A DNA stretch of 64,000 nucleotides from CAIWHR01 sp963781285. Lineage in GTDB: Bacteria > Pseudomonadota > Gammaproteobacteria > Burkholderiales > Casimicrobiaceae. Below are positions 55,356 through 63,516 of the stretch, piece after piece; positions within the stretch are counted from its first letter, which is position 1, and each line of letters begins with the position of its first letter. The stretch covers positions 248,001 through 312,000 of the forward strand of contig CAWAFI010000003.1 of NCBI GenBank assembly GCA_963781285.1, given 5' to 3'. Position numbers and translations under genes: made by a program. The notes under the pieces were generated by a model. It ran no database searches, was not told where the DNA came from, and was given only the letters and a program-made list of their open reading frames with translations.

Positions 55356-55663
55356 CGAATGCGTTGTGGCGGCCGACGCCTCGATCACCGGCAGGACGCC
55401 CGGGAGACGGTCGGCTGCGTGTCTCATTACCACAAAGGGCACCCGCTTGCCTGACGCGCAGGCCCGGGTTGCTGCGCTTTTCGGTCGGGAAGTTGCTAGA
55501 ATAAACGTTAAGGTGAGGGCCTCAAACAGTTGCAGGAAGCGTTGTTGGGGACCCTCCCCGATACTAATTTGCGCCGTTCCGAAGCCGGTTCAGGCGCTCC
55601 GTTTGACGGGGATCAAATCGTTTGCGGCGACCCCGCGCCCAGTCTTGTGTCGAGGTCTTGGCC
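55356..55663. other. divergent promoter region of the ceramide locus
   Basis: About 308 bp (from 55356) with locally lower GC than its surroundings. It must drive bcerS leftwards and the acyl-AMP ligase operon rightwards. It contains the FNR-like box at 55603-55616 and an A/T-rich TAGAATAAACGTTAA stretch at 55497-55511. Confidence 0.45.
55603..55616 (+). promoter_or_regulatory. FNR/Anr-like box upstream of the ceramide operon
   Basis: TTGACGGGGATCAA, extending to the 16-bp dyad TTTGACGGGGATCAAA. It ends 47 bp before the ATG at 55664. No good -10 lies at the class-II distance (CCCAGT at best), so the site could act in repression or be used by a promoter I cannot place. Confidence 0.5.
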
Positions 55664-57535
55664 ATGGCGGGAGCGCATGAAGCGGTGCCTTCGAGGGGAA
55701 TCAAACTGAATCGAACTCCAGATTCCGGGCCGGTTGCGCTGGCGACGCCGACCCTGAATTCCTTGCCGCTGCGGCGCGCGGATTTCGCGAGCCTGGCAGA
55801 TGCGCTCGATTACGCCGCCCAGGGGGACACGGGCGCGAACTTCCATTCAGGCAGCGGCAAGCTCGCGACGGTGCTCCCGTACCGCATGCTCCGCGTGCAG
55901 GCTTTGGCACTGGCGCGGCGCCTCCTGTCCCTTCCCCTGGAGCGGGGCGCGCGGGTTGCCATGGTGGCGGAAACCAATCCCGACTTTCTGCGTTTCTTTT
56001 TCGCCTGCCAGTATGCGGGGCTGGTGCCCGTGGCATTACCGGCCTCGGCCAACCTCGGAGGCCACGATGCCTACGTCGGCGGGTTGCGTCGCCTGCTGCG
56101 GGGTTGCGGAGCTTCGGTGGCGATGGCATCGAGCCAATTCCTGGGCTTCCTGCGCGAAGCGACCGAAGGCTTCGGCCTGGCCTTCCTGGGAACGCCGGCC
56201 GCCTTCGACGACTTGCCGGGACGGGATGTCGAGTTGCGGCGCAGCGGCCCCGCCGAGACGGCTTTTCTGCAATATACGTCGGGAAGCACCAGCTTCCCGC
56301 GCGGTGTGGTAATCACGCAGGAGGCGGTGCTGAGCAACCTGGCCGGCGTGGTCAACCACGGCCTCGACATCGGGCCCGATGATCGCTGCGTTTCGTGGCT
56401 ACCGTTCTACCACGACATGGGTCTCGTCGGTTGCATGCTGGCTCCCATTGCCACGCAGCGCTCGGTCGACTATCTCGACACGCGCGACTTCGCCATGCGC
56501 CCGCGGCGCTGGCTGGAATTGATGACCAGCACGCAGGCGACCATCTCGTTCAGCCCGCCGTTCGGGTACGAACTGTGCGCGCGTCGGATCCGGCGCGAGG
56601 ATGTCGCGCGACACGACCTCCGTGCCTGGCGCGTCGCGGGCATCGGCGCCGAACCCATTCGCCCGGAGGTCGCCGAACACTTTGCCAAGCTGCTCGCGCC
56701 GGCAGGTTTCGATTCCCGCGCCTTCGTCCCGTGCTACGGCATGGCGGAAAACTCGCTGGCGATCAGCTTTGCGCCGTTGCGGCAGGGCGTTCTCGTCGAC
56801 TGGATCGATGCCGACCACCTCGCGGAGCACCTGCGTGCGAGTCCGGCGACGGCGAACACGCGCCGCGCCAGCGGTTTCGTCCGCTGCGGCGCGCCGCTGC
56901 CGGGGCACGAGGTGGCCATCCGCGACGACCAAGGGAACGCGTTGCCCGACCTTCATGTCGGTCGGATCAAGGTACGCGGACCGAGCGTCATGTCGGGTTA
57001 TTTCGGACACCCGGAGCAGTCGCGACAGACGCTCTCGCCAGATGGCTGGCTCGATACGGGAGACGTCGGATACCTGGTCGACGGGAGCATTGTCGTGACC
57101 GGCCGGCACAAGGACATGATCATCATCAACGGCCGCAACATCTGGCCGCAGGACATCGAGCAAATCGCGGAGCGGCAGCCCGAATTGCGGTCGATGGACG
57201 CGTCGGCGTTTTTCGTGCTCGGCCCCGATGACGAAGAAGTCGCCGTGGTGGTCGTGCAATGTAATCTCAGTGATCCCGCGGAGCGCCGTCTGCTGACCCG
57301 GCGGCTGCATCGGGAAATCGGGGAAGAGCTGGGCATCGCCTGTCTGATCGAGCTCGTGCCGCGACACACGCTGCCGCGCACGTCCTCGGGCAAGCTGTCG
57401 CGGGCCGCCGCGCGTGAGGACTACCTGCAGCGGCGTGAGCAGGAGAGGCAAGCTGCGCGTGCCGACACCAACAAGCCATCGTACGTCGAGCAGGGGAGCC
57501 TGCCGGAGGTGGCGTCGGCAGGAACCTCGACCTAG
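55664..57535 (+). CDS. fatty acyl-AMP/acyl-ACP ligase of the ceramide pathway
   Basis: 623 aa from the ATG at 55664 (GAGGT upstream); a TTG at 55622 extends the frame. An ANL adenylate-forming enzyme of the FAAL type: LQYTSGSTSFPRGVVITQEA (P-loop), LPFYHDMGLVGCMLAPI (FAAL signature), CYGMAENSLAISF, GWLDTGDVGYL and RTSSGKLSRAAAR (catalytic Lys). It likely loads a fatty acid onto the ACP encoded downstream, matching the acyl-ACP synthetase of the Caulobacter ceramide set (acsR/CC_1165 by my recall). Its stop codon lies inside the terminal repeat of the adjacent 277-bp element. Confidence 0.85.
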   Translation: MAGAHEAVPSRGIKLNRTPDSGPVALATPTLNSLPLRRADFASLADALDYAAQGDTGANFHSGSGKLATVLPYRMLRVQALALARRLLSLPLERGARVAMVAETNPDFLRFFFACQYAGLVPVALPASANLGGHDAYVGGLRRLLRGCGASVAMASSQFLGFLREATEGFGLAFLGTPAAFDDLPGRDVELRRSGPAETAFLQYTSGSTSFPRGVVITQEAVLSNLAGVVNHGLDIGPDDRCVSWLPFYHDMGLVGCMLAPIATQRSVDYLDTRDFAMRPRRWLELMTSTQATISFSPPFGYELCARRIRREDVARHDLRAWRVAGIGAEPIRPEVAEHFAKLLAPAGFDSRAFVPCYGMAENSLAISFAPLRQGVLVDWIDADHLAEHLRASPATANTRRASGFVRCGAPLPGHEVAIRDDQGNALPDLHVGRIKVRGPSVMSGYFGHPEQSRQTLSPDGWLDTGDVGYLVDGSIVVTGRHKDMIIINGRNIWPQDIEQIAERQPELRSMDASAFFVLGPDDEEVAVVVVQCNLSDPAERRLLTRRLHREIGEELGIACLIELVPRHTLPRTSSGKLSRAAAREDYLQRREQERQAARADTNKPSYVEQGSLPEVASAGTST

Positions 57536-57808
57536 GAGCCTGTCGGACTTACTTTCGCGCATGCGTTGCGGGTCAAAAAGCGATGGATGCAAGGCGCGAG
57601 GCGCAGCGAATATCGGGAATATTCGCCAGCCGAGCAACGCAGCAGACGCGCTTTTTGACCCGCAACCCGGAGGGACGGGGCGCTTTGGCGGCATTTCTTC
57701 GTTGTTCGCCCTTGCCATAGTGCCGCTATGGCTTCAGGCTCACGCCTCGAACTGCCGCCAAATCGCCTCCCCGTCGCATACGTGAAAGTAAGTCCGACAG
57801 GCTCCTAG
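57532..57808. mobile_element. 277-bp MITE-like element with 25-bp perfect terminal inverted repeats
   Basis: Termini 57532-57556 and 57784-57808 are exact reverse complements (CTAGGAGCCTGTCGGACTTA plus five bases). The interior has an 18-bp inverted repeat (57565-57582 with 57649-57666), which encloses hairpin GCGAATAT-CGGGA-ATATTCGC at 57606-57626. A second pair, TTTGGCGGCA (57684-57693) with TGCCGCCAAA (57753-57762), encloses hairpin GCCATAG-TGCCG-CTATGGC at 57714-57732. There is no transposase ORF, so this is a nonautonomous element or folded intergenic repeat. CTAG forms each outer end and could be a duplicated target. It splits the ceramide operon. Confidence 0.85.
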
Positions 57809-57894
57809 ACTGCGCATCGGCAGCGCAGGTGGCCTCCGGCCGCCAAGCGGAAATCCGGCCCGACCCGCGCGCTCGACGCTTTGCCGCCATACCC

Positions 57895-58830
57895 ATGCTT
57901 GCGCTGACGGGAGCAACCGGGTTCATCGGCGGATCGCTGCTCTTACACCTGACCGGTGCCGGATGGCGCGTGCGCGCCCTGTATCGGCCGCGGGAGGGGC
58001 GCCTGCCGCCTCGATTGCCGGGCGTGGAATGGTTGCCGGGAGATCTCGAAGATCAAGGGGCGCTCAATGCGCTGGTCGCCGGGACCGCCGCCGTCGTCCA
58101 CTGTGCCGGCGCCGTGCGCGGTGCCCGGCGTTCCGATTTCGACCGGGTCAATGCGGAGGGGGCGGGCCGCGTCGCCCAGGCGGCCGCAAGGCTGGGCCGA
58201 ATGCCGCGGTTCCTGCTGATTTCATCGCTGGCGGCGCGCGTGCCCGGGCTGTCGCCATATGCTGCCAGCAAATGGCAGGGCGAATGCGCGGTCAAGGCGG
58301 CGTCGGAAAACATGCGCTGGACGGTGCTGCGGCCTCCCGCCGTGTTCGGACCGGGGGAGCGCGAGCTGCTACCGCTGTTTCGCTGCATCGCCAGAGGGTT
58401 TGCGCCGCTGCCCGCCGGCACGCCCGCACGCTTCTCCCTCATCTATGTCGATGACCTGGCAACGGCGGTGTTGCGCTGGCTGGAGTCGGACGCCGGCGAC
58501 GGTCAGACTTTCGAGGTGGACGACGGACACCCCGGGGGATATGACTGGGACACCGTGGTGACCGTTGCCGGACGGGTGCTGCACGAAGGCGCTCCGGTGC
58601 GCCGCATTCCCATTCCCGTGCCGTTGCTTGGCGTCGCCGCGCTGGCAAATCTCGCGGCTGCCCGATTGCTCGGATATGCCCCGATGCTGACGCCGGGCAA
58701 GCTGCGCGAGATCACGCATTCTGACTGGTTATGCGATAGTCACGCCTTTGCGCTGGCCACCGGCTGGCGGCCGGCCTTCGGGCTCGAACCGGGGCTCGCC
58801 CGTGCGTATGGCAGGCATCTCGCGGCATGA
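57895..58830 (+). CDS. cerR: NAD(P)-dependent epimerase/dehydratase-type reductase (CerR-like)
   Basis: 311 aa extended SDR. LALTGATGFIGGSLLLHL is the Rossmann start, and YAASKWQGE gives the catalytic Tyr-xxx-Lys. Family segments VVHCAGAVRG, VNAEGAGRVAQAA and FSLIYVDDLATAVL follow. The ATG at 57895 puts the nucleotide-binding loop at the N-terminus; a GTG at 57829 would add 22 residues, and neither has a strong ribosome site. In Caulobacter, a gene in this operon position reduces the 3-keto group of the ceramide precursor. It starts 86 bp after the MITE-like element, so expression depends on read-through or on an element-borne promoter. Confidence 0.8.
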   Translation: MLALTGATGFIGGSLLLHLTGAGWRVRALYRPREGRLPPRLPGVEWLPGDLEDQGALNALVAGTAAVVHCAGAVRGARRSDFDRVNAEGAGRVAQAAARLGRMPRFLLISSLAARVPGLSPYAASKWQGECAVKAASENMRWTVLRPPAVFGPGERELLPLFRCIARGFAPLPAGTPARFSLIYVDDLATAVLRWLESDAGDGQTFEVDDGHPGGYDWDTVVTVAGRVLHEGAPVRRIPIPVPLLGVAALANLAAARLLGYAPMLTPGKLREITHSDWLCDSHAFALATGWRPAFGLEPGLARAYGRHLAA

Positions 58831-58914
58831 ATGCCGGGGCAGAGGGTGGGCTTTTGTTGCCGATCCTCGCGACGGATCGTGTCGCCACGAGCCGGGTTTT
58901 CAAGGGCACGATCA

Positions 58915-59187
58915 ATGAACGGCATGACCGGGAATACCATGTTGGGATACCCGCAAATCCTGGCGCAGATCAGTGAAGAGCTGGCGTCGTTGACGCGGCG
59001 GCGCGTCGAGATCGGCGAAGATACAGATTTGCTGGGCGATCTCGGTCTGGATTCGCTTCAGGTCATGAATCTGTTGCTGCACATCGAGGATCGGTTCGAC
59101 ATCTCGATTCCGGTGAGCATCCTCCCGGACGTTAAGACCGTGAAGGATCTCGCGTTGCAGATCGAAAACCTGGCGCGTGAAGGGTGA
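58915..59187 (+). CDS. acyl carrier protein of the ceramide pathway
   Basis: 90 aa. DTDLLGDLGLDSLQVMNLLLHIEDRF contains the phosphopantetheine Ser in the canonical DSL motif. The ATG at 58915 has AAGGG upstream; further ATGs at 58924 and 58939 are possible. Sits between cerR and spt, its stop overlapping the spt ATG by one base (TGATG), which indicates a dedicated ACP that hands acyl chains to SPT or to the acyltransferase. Confidence 0.88.
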   Translation: MNGMTGNTMLGYPQILAQISEELASLTRRRVEIGEDTDLLGDLGLDSLQVMNLLLHIEDRFDISIPVSILPDVKTVKDLALQIENLAREG

Positions 59188-60401
59188 TGGGACTATTCGA
59201 CAAGTTCCAAGCCCTGGTGGCGGCCCGGCGCGAGCTCGACGCGCTCGGCATCGATCCGTTCGGCGTGGAAATCGAACGCATCCTCTCGCCGACCGAGGGA
59301 ATCATCCATGGTCGGCACACCATTCTCGCAGGGACCAATAACTACCTCGGCCTGACCTTCAACCCCGAGTGTGTCGCGGCAGCGCACCGGGCGCTTGACG
59401 CCGAGGGTACCGGCACCACCGGCTCGCGCATGGCGAACGGGAGCTACTCGGGCCACCGACGGCTCGAGGAGGAGCTCGCGGCGTTCTACGGCATGCGCGA
59501 TGCGATCGTGTTCTCCACGGGCTACCAGGCGAATCTCGGCATGCTGGCGGGGCTCACCGGGCCGAACGACGTCGTGCTGCTCGACGCCGATTGCCACGCC
59601 AGCATCTACGATGGCTGCCGCCTCGCGGGCGCGGAGGTCATCCGCTTTCGCCACAACAATGCGGACGACCTCGCAAAGCGCATGCGCCGGCTCGGCGCGC
59701 GCGCGGCGGACACGCTGATCCTGGTGGAAGGCATCTACAGCATGCTGGGCGATCGGGCGCCGCTAAAGGACATCGTGGACGTGAAGCGCGAGCATGGCGG
59801 CTATCTGCTGGTGGACGAGGCGCATTCGCTGGGAGTGCTGGGCGAGCGCGGTCGCGGACTCGTCGAGGAACAGGGGGTCCTTGCGGATGCGGACTTCGTC
59901 GTGGGAACGTTCAGCAAGAGCCTCGGGGGCGCCGGTGGCTTCTGCGTGAGCGATCTCCCCGCGCTCGACCTCGTTCGCTACTCGAGCCGGCCGTACATAT
60001 TTACGGCGTCCCCGTCGCCCGCCACGATCGCCTCGACGCGGCAGGCGCTCTCCATTCTCGCAGCCGGACGCGAGCTCCGGGCGCGCCTGCGCCGTAACTA
60101 CGAACGCCTGCACGCCCGATTGACGGCGATGGGTTACACGCTGGGCGCGCCCCCCAGCCCGGTGATCGCGGTGGTGCTCGGCGACAGGATCGAGGCGCTG
60201 CAGTTCTGGAGGCAACTGCTGCAGCGTGGCGTATACGTCAACCTGATGCTCCCGCCGGCCACGCCGAACGGCGTGTCGCTGATCCGCTGCAGCGTCAGTG
60301 CCGCGCACACACCGGAACAGATCGACACTGTTTGCGCGGCGTTTGCGGATTTGGGGGCGATGACCGGAGTCGGCCTCGCGGAGCGCAGCACCGGAACCTG
60401 A
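59187..60401 (+). CDS. spt: serine palmitoyltransferase (alpha-oxoamine synthase)
   Basis: PLP enzyme condensing serine with an acyl thioester to form 3-ketosphinganine, the first committed step of sphingolipid synthesis. 404 aa, soluble type. Landmarks: TNNYLGLTFNPE, GTTGSRMANGSYSGHRRLEEELA, DADCHASIYDG (His stacking on PLP), DEAHSLGVLG (PLP Asp/His) and GTFSKSLGGAGGF (Schiff-base Lys). Related alpha-oxoamine synthases (KBL, BioF, HemA) share the fold. The adjacent ACP, acyl-AMP ligase and CerR-like genes in the same order as the Caulobacter ceramide operon support SPT. Confidence 0.87.
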   Translation: MGLFDKFQALVAARRELDALGIDPFGVEIERILSPTEGIIHGRHTILAGTNNYLGLTFNPECVAAAHRALDAEGTGTTGSRMANGSYSGHRRLEEELAAFYGMRDAIVFSTGYQANLGMLAGLTGPNDVVLLDADCHASIYDGCRLAGAEVIRFRHNNADDLAKRMRRLGARAADTLILVEGIYSMLGDRAPLKDIVDVKREHGGYLLVDEAHSLGVLGERGRGLVEEQGVLADADFVVGTFSKSLGGAGGFCVSDLPALDLVRYSSRPYIFTASPSPATIASTRQALSILAAGRELRARLRRNYERLHARLTAMGYTLGAPPSPVIAVVLGDRIEALQFWRQLLQRGVYVNLMLPPATPNGVSLIRCSVSAAHTPEQIDTVCAAFADLGAMTGVGLAERSTGT

Positions 60402-60509
60402 ACCGCAAACGACCGCGGGTGTCCTGCCGGATGCGAATCCGCACGGTGCCGCTGGCCGGGTCCGCCGGATCCGTCCGTCGCCGCCGCACGATCCGGGTCG
60501 GAGTCATGC

Positions 60510-62252
60510 ATGAAGCTGTTCGTTGCCTTCAGCCGCGCCTACCCTGCCCAAAGCGCCTTGGTGCTCGGCTCCCTGATACTTGCCGGTCTGTTCGAGGGGC
60601 TGGGCCTCACCACGTTGCTGCCGCTCGTGGGTTCCCGCGCCGGCGATGCGGCAGGCGGCGCACAATCCGGCGTCGGCGGCGTGGTGGCGCGGTTGCTGGG
60701 CAGCATCGGGCTCACGCCGACCGTCGGCGTGCTGCTCGTGATCGTCGTCATCGGCATGACGTTGAAGAGCGTGCTGGTGCTGGTGGCGAACCGGCAGGTC
60801 GGCTACACGGTGGCCCACGTCGCCACGGACTTGCGCCTTGGCTTCATTCGTTCCCTGTTGTCCGCCCGCTGGGAATACTATCTGCGGCAACCGGTGGGGG
60901 CGCTCGCCAACAGCCTCGCGACCGAAGCGACGCGCGGCGCGGAATCGTATCTGTACGGCGCGACCGTCATCGCCCTTGCCATCCAGGCGGTGGTCTACTC
61001 GACGGTCGCGTTGCTCGTTTCATGGCAGGCCACGCTGGTCGCGCTTACCGCCGGCACCGTGTTCGTCTTTCTCCTGAATCGCCTGGTGCACATGTCCCGC
61101 CGCGCGGGCGCGAAGCAGACAAGGTTGCTGCGCTCTCTCCTCGCGCGGCTTTCCGACAACTTGCAGTCGGTCAAGCCGCTCAAGGCGATGGCCCGCGAGA
61201 AATTCGCCAATGCGCTGCTCGAAGGCGACACGACGAAGCTCAACCACGCGCTGCAAAAGGAGATCTTCAGCAAGGAAGCGCTGCGGGCATTGCAGGAGCC
61301 GATGCTGGCCATCCTGATCGCAACGGGTCTCTATGTTGCCCTGGTGCGGTTCGGAATGTCGCTGGCGTCGGTGATGCTCCTCGCATTCCTGCTGGTGCGC
61401 GTTCTGCTGTACCTGAGTCGCATGCAGCGCGAGTATCAGAAGATGGTCACGAGCGAGAGCGCCTACTGGTCGCTTCAGTCCGCGATCGACGGAGCCAGGA
61501 AGGAAAGCGAGAATCCGCCGGAGGGCGTCACGCCCGAGCTGCGGCATGCAATCCGGTTCGAGAACGTCGGATTCCGGTATCGGGATCGCTGGGTCCTGCG
61601 CAACGTGGCGCTCACGATACCGGCGGGCGGAATCACGGCTATCGTCGGCGCGTCGGGCGCCGGAAAGACGACGGTGGTCGATCTCGTCACCGCGCTCTTG
61701 CGACCGCAGGAAGGCGAAATCTGGGTCGATGATCTGCCGTTGCAACGCGTCGACTGGCGCGCGTGGCGCCGGATGATCGGCTATGTGCCGCAGGATACGG
61801 TTCTGCTGCACGATACCGTTGGCAACAATGTGACGCTGGGCGATCCGGAGTTGACCCGAGCCGATGCCGAGGCCGCCCTGCGCGCCGCCGGAATCTGGGA
61901 CCTGGTTGCCGGCCTGCCGGAGGGCACGGAAACCGTCGTGGGCGAGCGCGGCGGGAAACTGTCCGGAGGCCAGCGCCAGCGCGTGGCGATTGCGCGCGCC
62001 CTCGTGCACAAGCCGCGCCTGCTGATCCTCGACGAAGCCACCAGCGCGCTCGACCCGGAAACGGAGGCGGCGATCTGCCAAACGCTGAAAGAATTGCGCG
62101 GCGAGCTGACCATTATCGCGATATCGCATCAGTCGCCGCTGGTCGATGTCGCGGATCGCGTCTATCGGATGGGCGACGGCACGGCATCCCTGGTGGCCGA
62201 CATCGACGGCGTGCGGCCCTCGCCCACGACGTTGGCGGCAACAGGTTCCTGA
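60510..62252 (+). CDS. ABC transporter, fused membrane and ATPase domains (lipid-export type)
   Basis: 580 aa half-transporter. The N-terminal half has about six TM helices. The ATPase half has Walker A GASGAGKTT, Q-loop IGYVPQD, signature LSGGQRQRVAIARAL, Walker B LLILDEATS and the H-loop AISHQSP. The architecture is MsbA-like. It lies 108 nt after spt on the same strand and is likely the last gene of the ceramide operon, so a role in moving ceramide or a derivative across the inner membrane is plausible but unproven. It converges with the DUF2147 gene, 16 nt away. Confidence 0.82.
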   Translation: MKLFVAFSRAYPAQSALVLGSLILAGLFEGLGLTTLLPLVGSRAGDAAGGAQSGVGGVVARLLGSIGLTPTVGVLLVIVVIGMTLKSVLVLVANRQVGYTVAHVATDLRLGFIRSLLSARWEYYLRQPVGALANSLATEATRGAESYLYGATVIALAIQAVVYSTVALLVSWQATLVALTAGTVFVFLLNRLVHMSRRAGAKQTRLLRSLLARLSDNLQSVKPLKAMAREKFANALLEGDTTKLNHALQKEIFSKEALRALQEPMLAILIATGLYVALVRFGMSLASVMLLAFLLVRVLLYLSRMQREYQKMVTSESAYWSLQSAIDGARKESENPPEGVTPELRHAIRFENVGFRYRDRWVLRNVALTIPAGGITAIVGASGAGKTTVVDLVTALLRPQEGEIWVDDLPLQRVDWRAWRRMIGYVPQDTVLLHDTVGNNVTLGDPELTRADAEAALRAAGIWDLVAGLPEGTETVVGERGGKLSGGQRQRVAIARALVHKPRLLILDEATSALDPETEAAICQTLKELRGELTIIAISHQSPLVDVADRVYRMGDGTASLVADIDGVRPSPTTLAATGS

Positions 62253-62268
62253 TAGCGCCCGCGCTGCC

Positions 62269-62784
62269 TCAGCCGCAGTGCTCCAGTTTGTCCGACGGGC
62301 GCACCCACTGCACGGTCTTGCCGAAGAGTGAAACGCCCACGTAACCGCGAATACTGAGCGAGCCGTCGTTCTCCAGGCGCATCGTGCTGCTGAAGGTCCG
62401 GCCGTCATTGGGATTGTAGACCCGGCCCGCGCTCCAGGTGTTCTCATTCGCGCGCCGAAAGCCGGTGAGAATCGTCAATCCGCACAGCGGGCGCTCGCGC
62501 AGCGCCGCGTCGGGATTTTTCCGGTCGCGCTTGGGCTCCCCGCTCGACAGCGGCTTCTTCAGCCAGTAGATGCGCCCGCACAGCAGGCCGTCGCAATCCT
62601 CGATCCACACCGCCACCTTCTGCTTGTCGGCCTCCCGGCTGTCGACCCACAGGCCGCGGACCTCTTCCGTGACGGCGCGCTCCGACGCGCCGCTCGCGGG
62701 CGACGCCAGCGCGAAGGCCACCAGCAAACATCCCGCGGCACGAGTCCACGTTCGAAGAACGGCACGGTCGACCGGCGCGTGCAT
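62269..62784 (-). CDS. exported DUF2147-domain protein
   Basis: 171 aa from the ATG at 62784. An N-terminal signal peptide (RAAGCLLVAFALASPASGA) is followed by the DUF2147 core: EVRGLWVDSREADKQKVAVWI, CDGLLCGRIYWLKKPL, CGLTILTGFRR and GRVYNPNDGRTFSSTMRL. The frame is open upstream to 62847, overlapping the hydroxylase stop, but the signal peptide fits the downstream start better. Periplasmic protein of unknown function; family members are often near lipid or envelope genes. Likely co-transcribed with the hydroxylase. Confidence 0.75.
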   Translation of the reverse strand: MHAPVDRAVLRTWTRAAGCLLVAFALASPASGASERAVTEEVRGLWVDSREADKQKVAVWIEDCDGLLCGRIYWLKKPLSSGEPKRDRKNPDAALRERPLCGLTILTGFRRANENTWSAGRVYNPNDGRTFSSTMRLENDGSLSIRGYVGVSLFGKTVQWVRPSDKLEHCG

Positions 62785-62824
62785 CGCCCGGACGAGGGCG
62801 CTCGCTTTGGGCGCGGCGGCGAAC

Positions 62825-63463
62825 TCAGCCGCCGCGCGCGCGCGCATTCGGGGGGAAGGTGCCGAACACCAGGTCCCACAGCGGCGAGCTGACGCCGTAG
62901 CGCAGCCCCTCGGCCCCGTAATGATGCTGCAGGTGATAGACCTTGAGGAAGTGCAGCAGCGGCGAGGTCATCGGAAAATGATGCGTGGCATAGTGGATGT
63001 AGTCGTACACCAGATAGCCGATGATGAAGAACGCGCAGAACGGCTCGATCCACGGCGCGGGCACCGCGAGCCGGAAGATCTGGTACAGCACCACCATCAC
63101 GATGACGGCTCCCGCAGGAGGCATGACCAGGCGGGTCTTGTCGCGGGGAGTGGCGTGGTGCACGCCGTGGAACAGGAACACGAGGTACTTGCCGATCCGG
63201 CTCTGCGCCGGGTAGTGGAAGATGAATCGATGCAGGCAGTACTCGGTCAGCGTCCAGACGACGAGACCGAGTGCGCCGATCGCCAGCAGGCCGTCCGCCG
63301 GAAGGTCGTGGAGGGCCCGGCTCCTCCACAAGAGGTAGGCGGCAACGGGGCCCCAGAACAGCAGCGGAACGATCGGATGGACGTGCGTCAGCGCTTCCAG
63401 GAAATCATTCCGGAACAGCCTGACGGATTGCTCCGCTCGCTTCGGCTTGGGGTCACCCGCCAT
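62825..63463 (-). CDS. fatty acid hydroxylase (FA2H/sterol desaturase superfamily)
   Basis: Membrane di-iron hydroxylase, 212 aa from the ATG at 63463 (GGAG upstream). His motifs EYCLHRFIFHYP, FHGVHHATPRDKTRLVMPP, YDYIHYATHH and YHLQHHYGAEG follow the spacing and surroundings of eukaryotic fatty acid 2-hydroxylase (Scs7/FA2H), which hydroxylates the N-acyl chain of ceramides. Four hydrophobic segments. Located at the edge of a ceramide synthesis locus, so 2-hydroxylation of the ceramide acyl chain is the most likely role. Confidence 0.82.
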   Translation of the reverse strand: MAGDPKPKRAEQSVRLFRNDFLEALTHVHPIVPLLFWGPVAAYLLWRSRALHDLPADGLLAIGALGLVVWTLTEYCLHRFIFHYPAQSRIGKYLVFLFHGVHHATPRDKTRLVMPPAGAVIVMVVLYQIFRLAVPAPWIEPFCAFFIIGYLVYDYIHYATHHFPMTSPLLHFLKVYHLQHHYGAEGLRYGVSSPLWDLVFGTFPPNARARGG

Positions 63464-63516
63464 CGGCCTACTCCAACAGGGGAAATGCAATATTAGCAGG
63501 TGGATGCACAACCCGT

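Noticed and set aside
55469..55502. TTGCTG and TAGAAT as a sigma-70 promoter for the acyl-AMP ligase operon
   Set aside because: The spacer is 22 bp, too long for a normal promoter; kept only as a note that the region is A/T-rich.
57606..57732. Hairpins at 57606-57626 and 57714-57732 as Rho-independent terminators after the acyl-AMP ligase
   Set aside because: Neither is followed by a T-run, and they form part of the symmetric internal structure of the repeat element.
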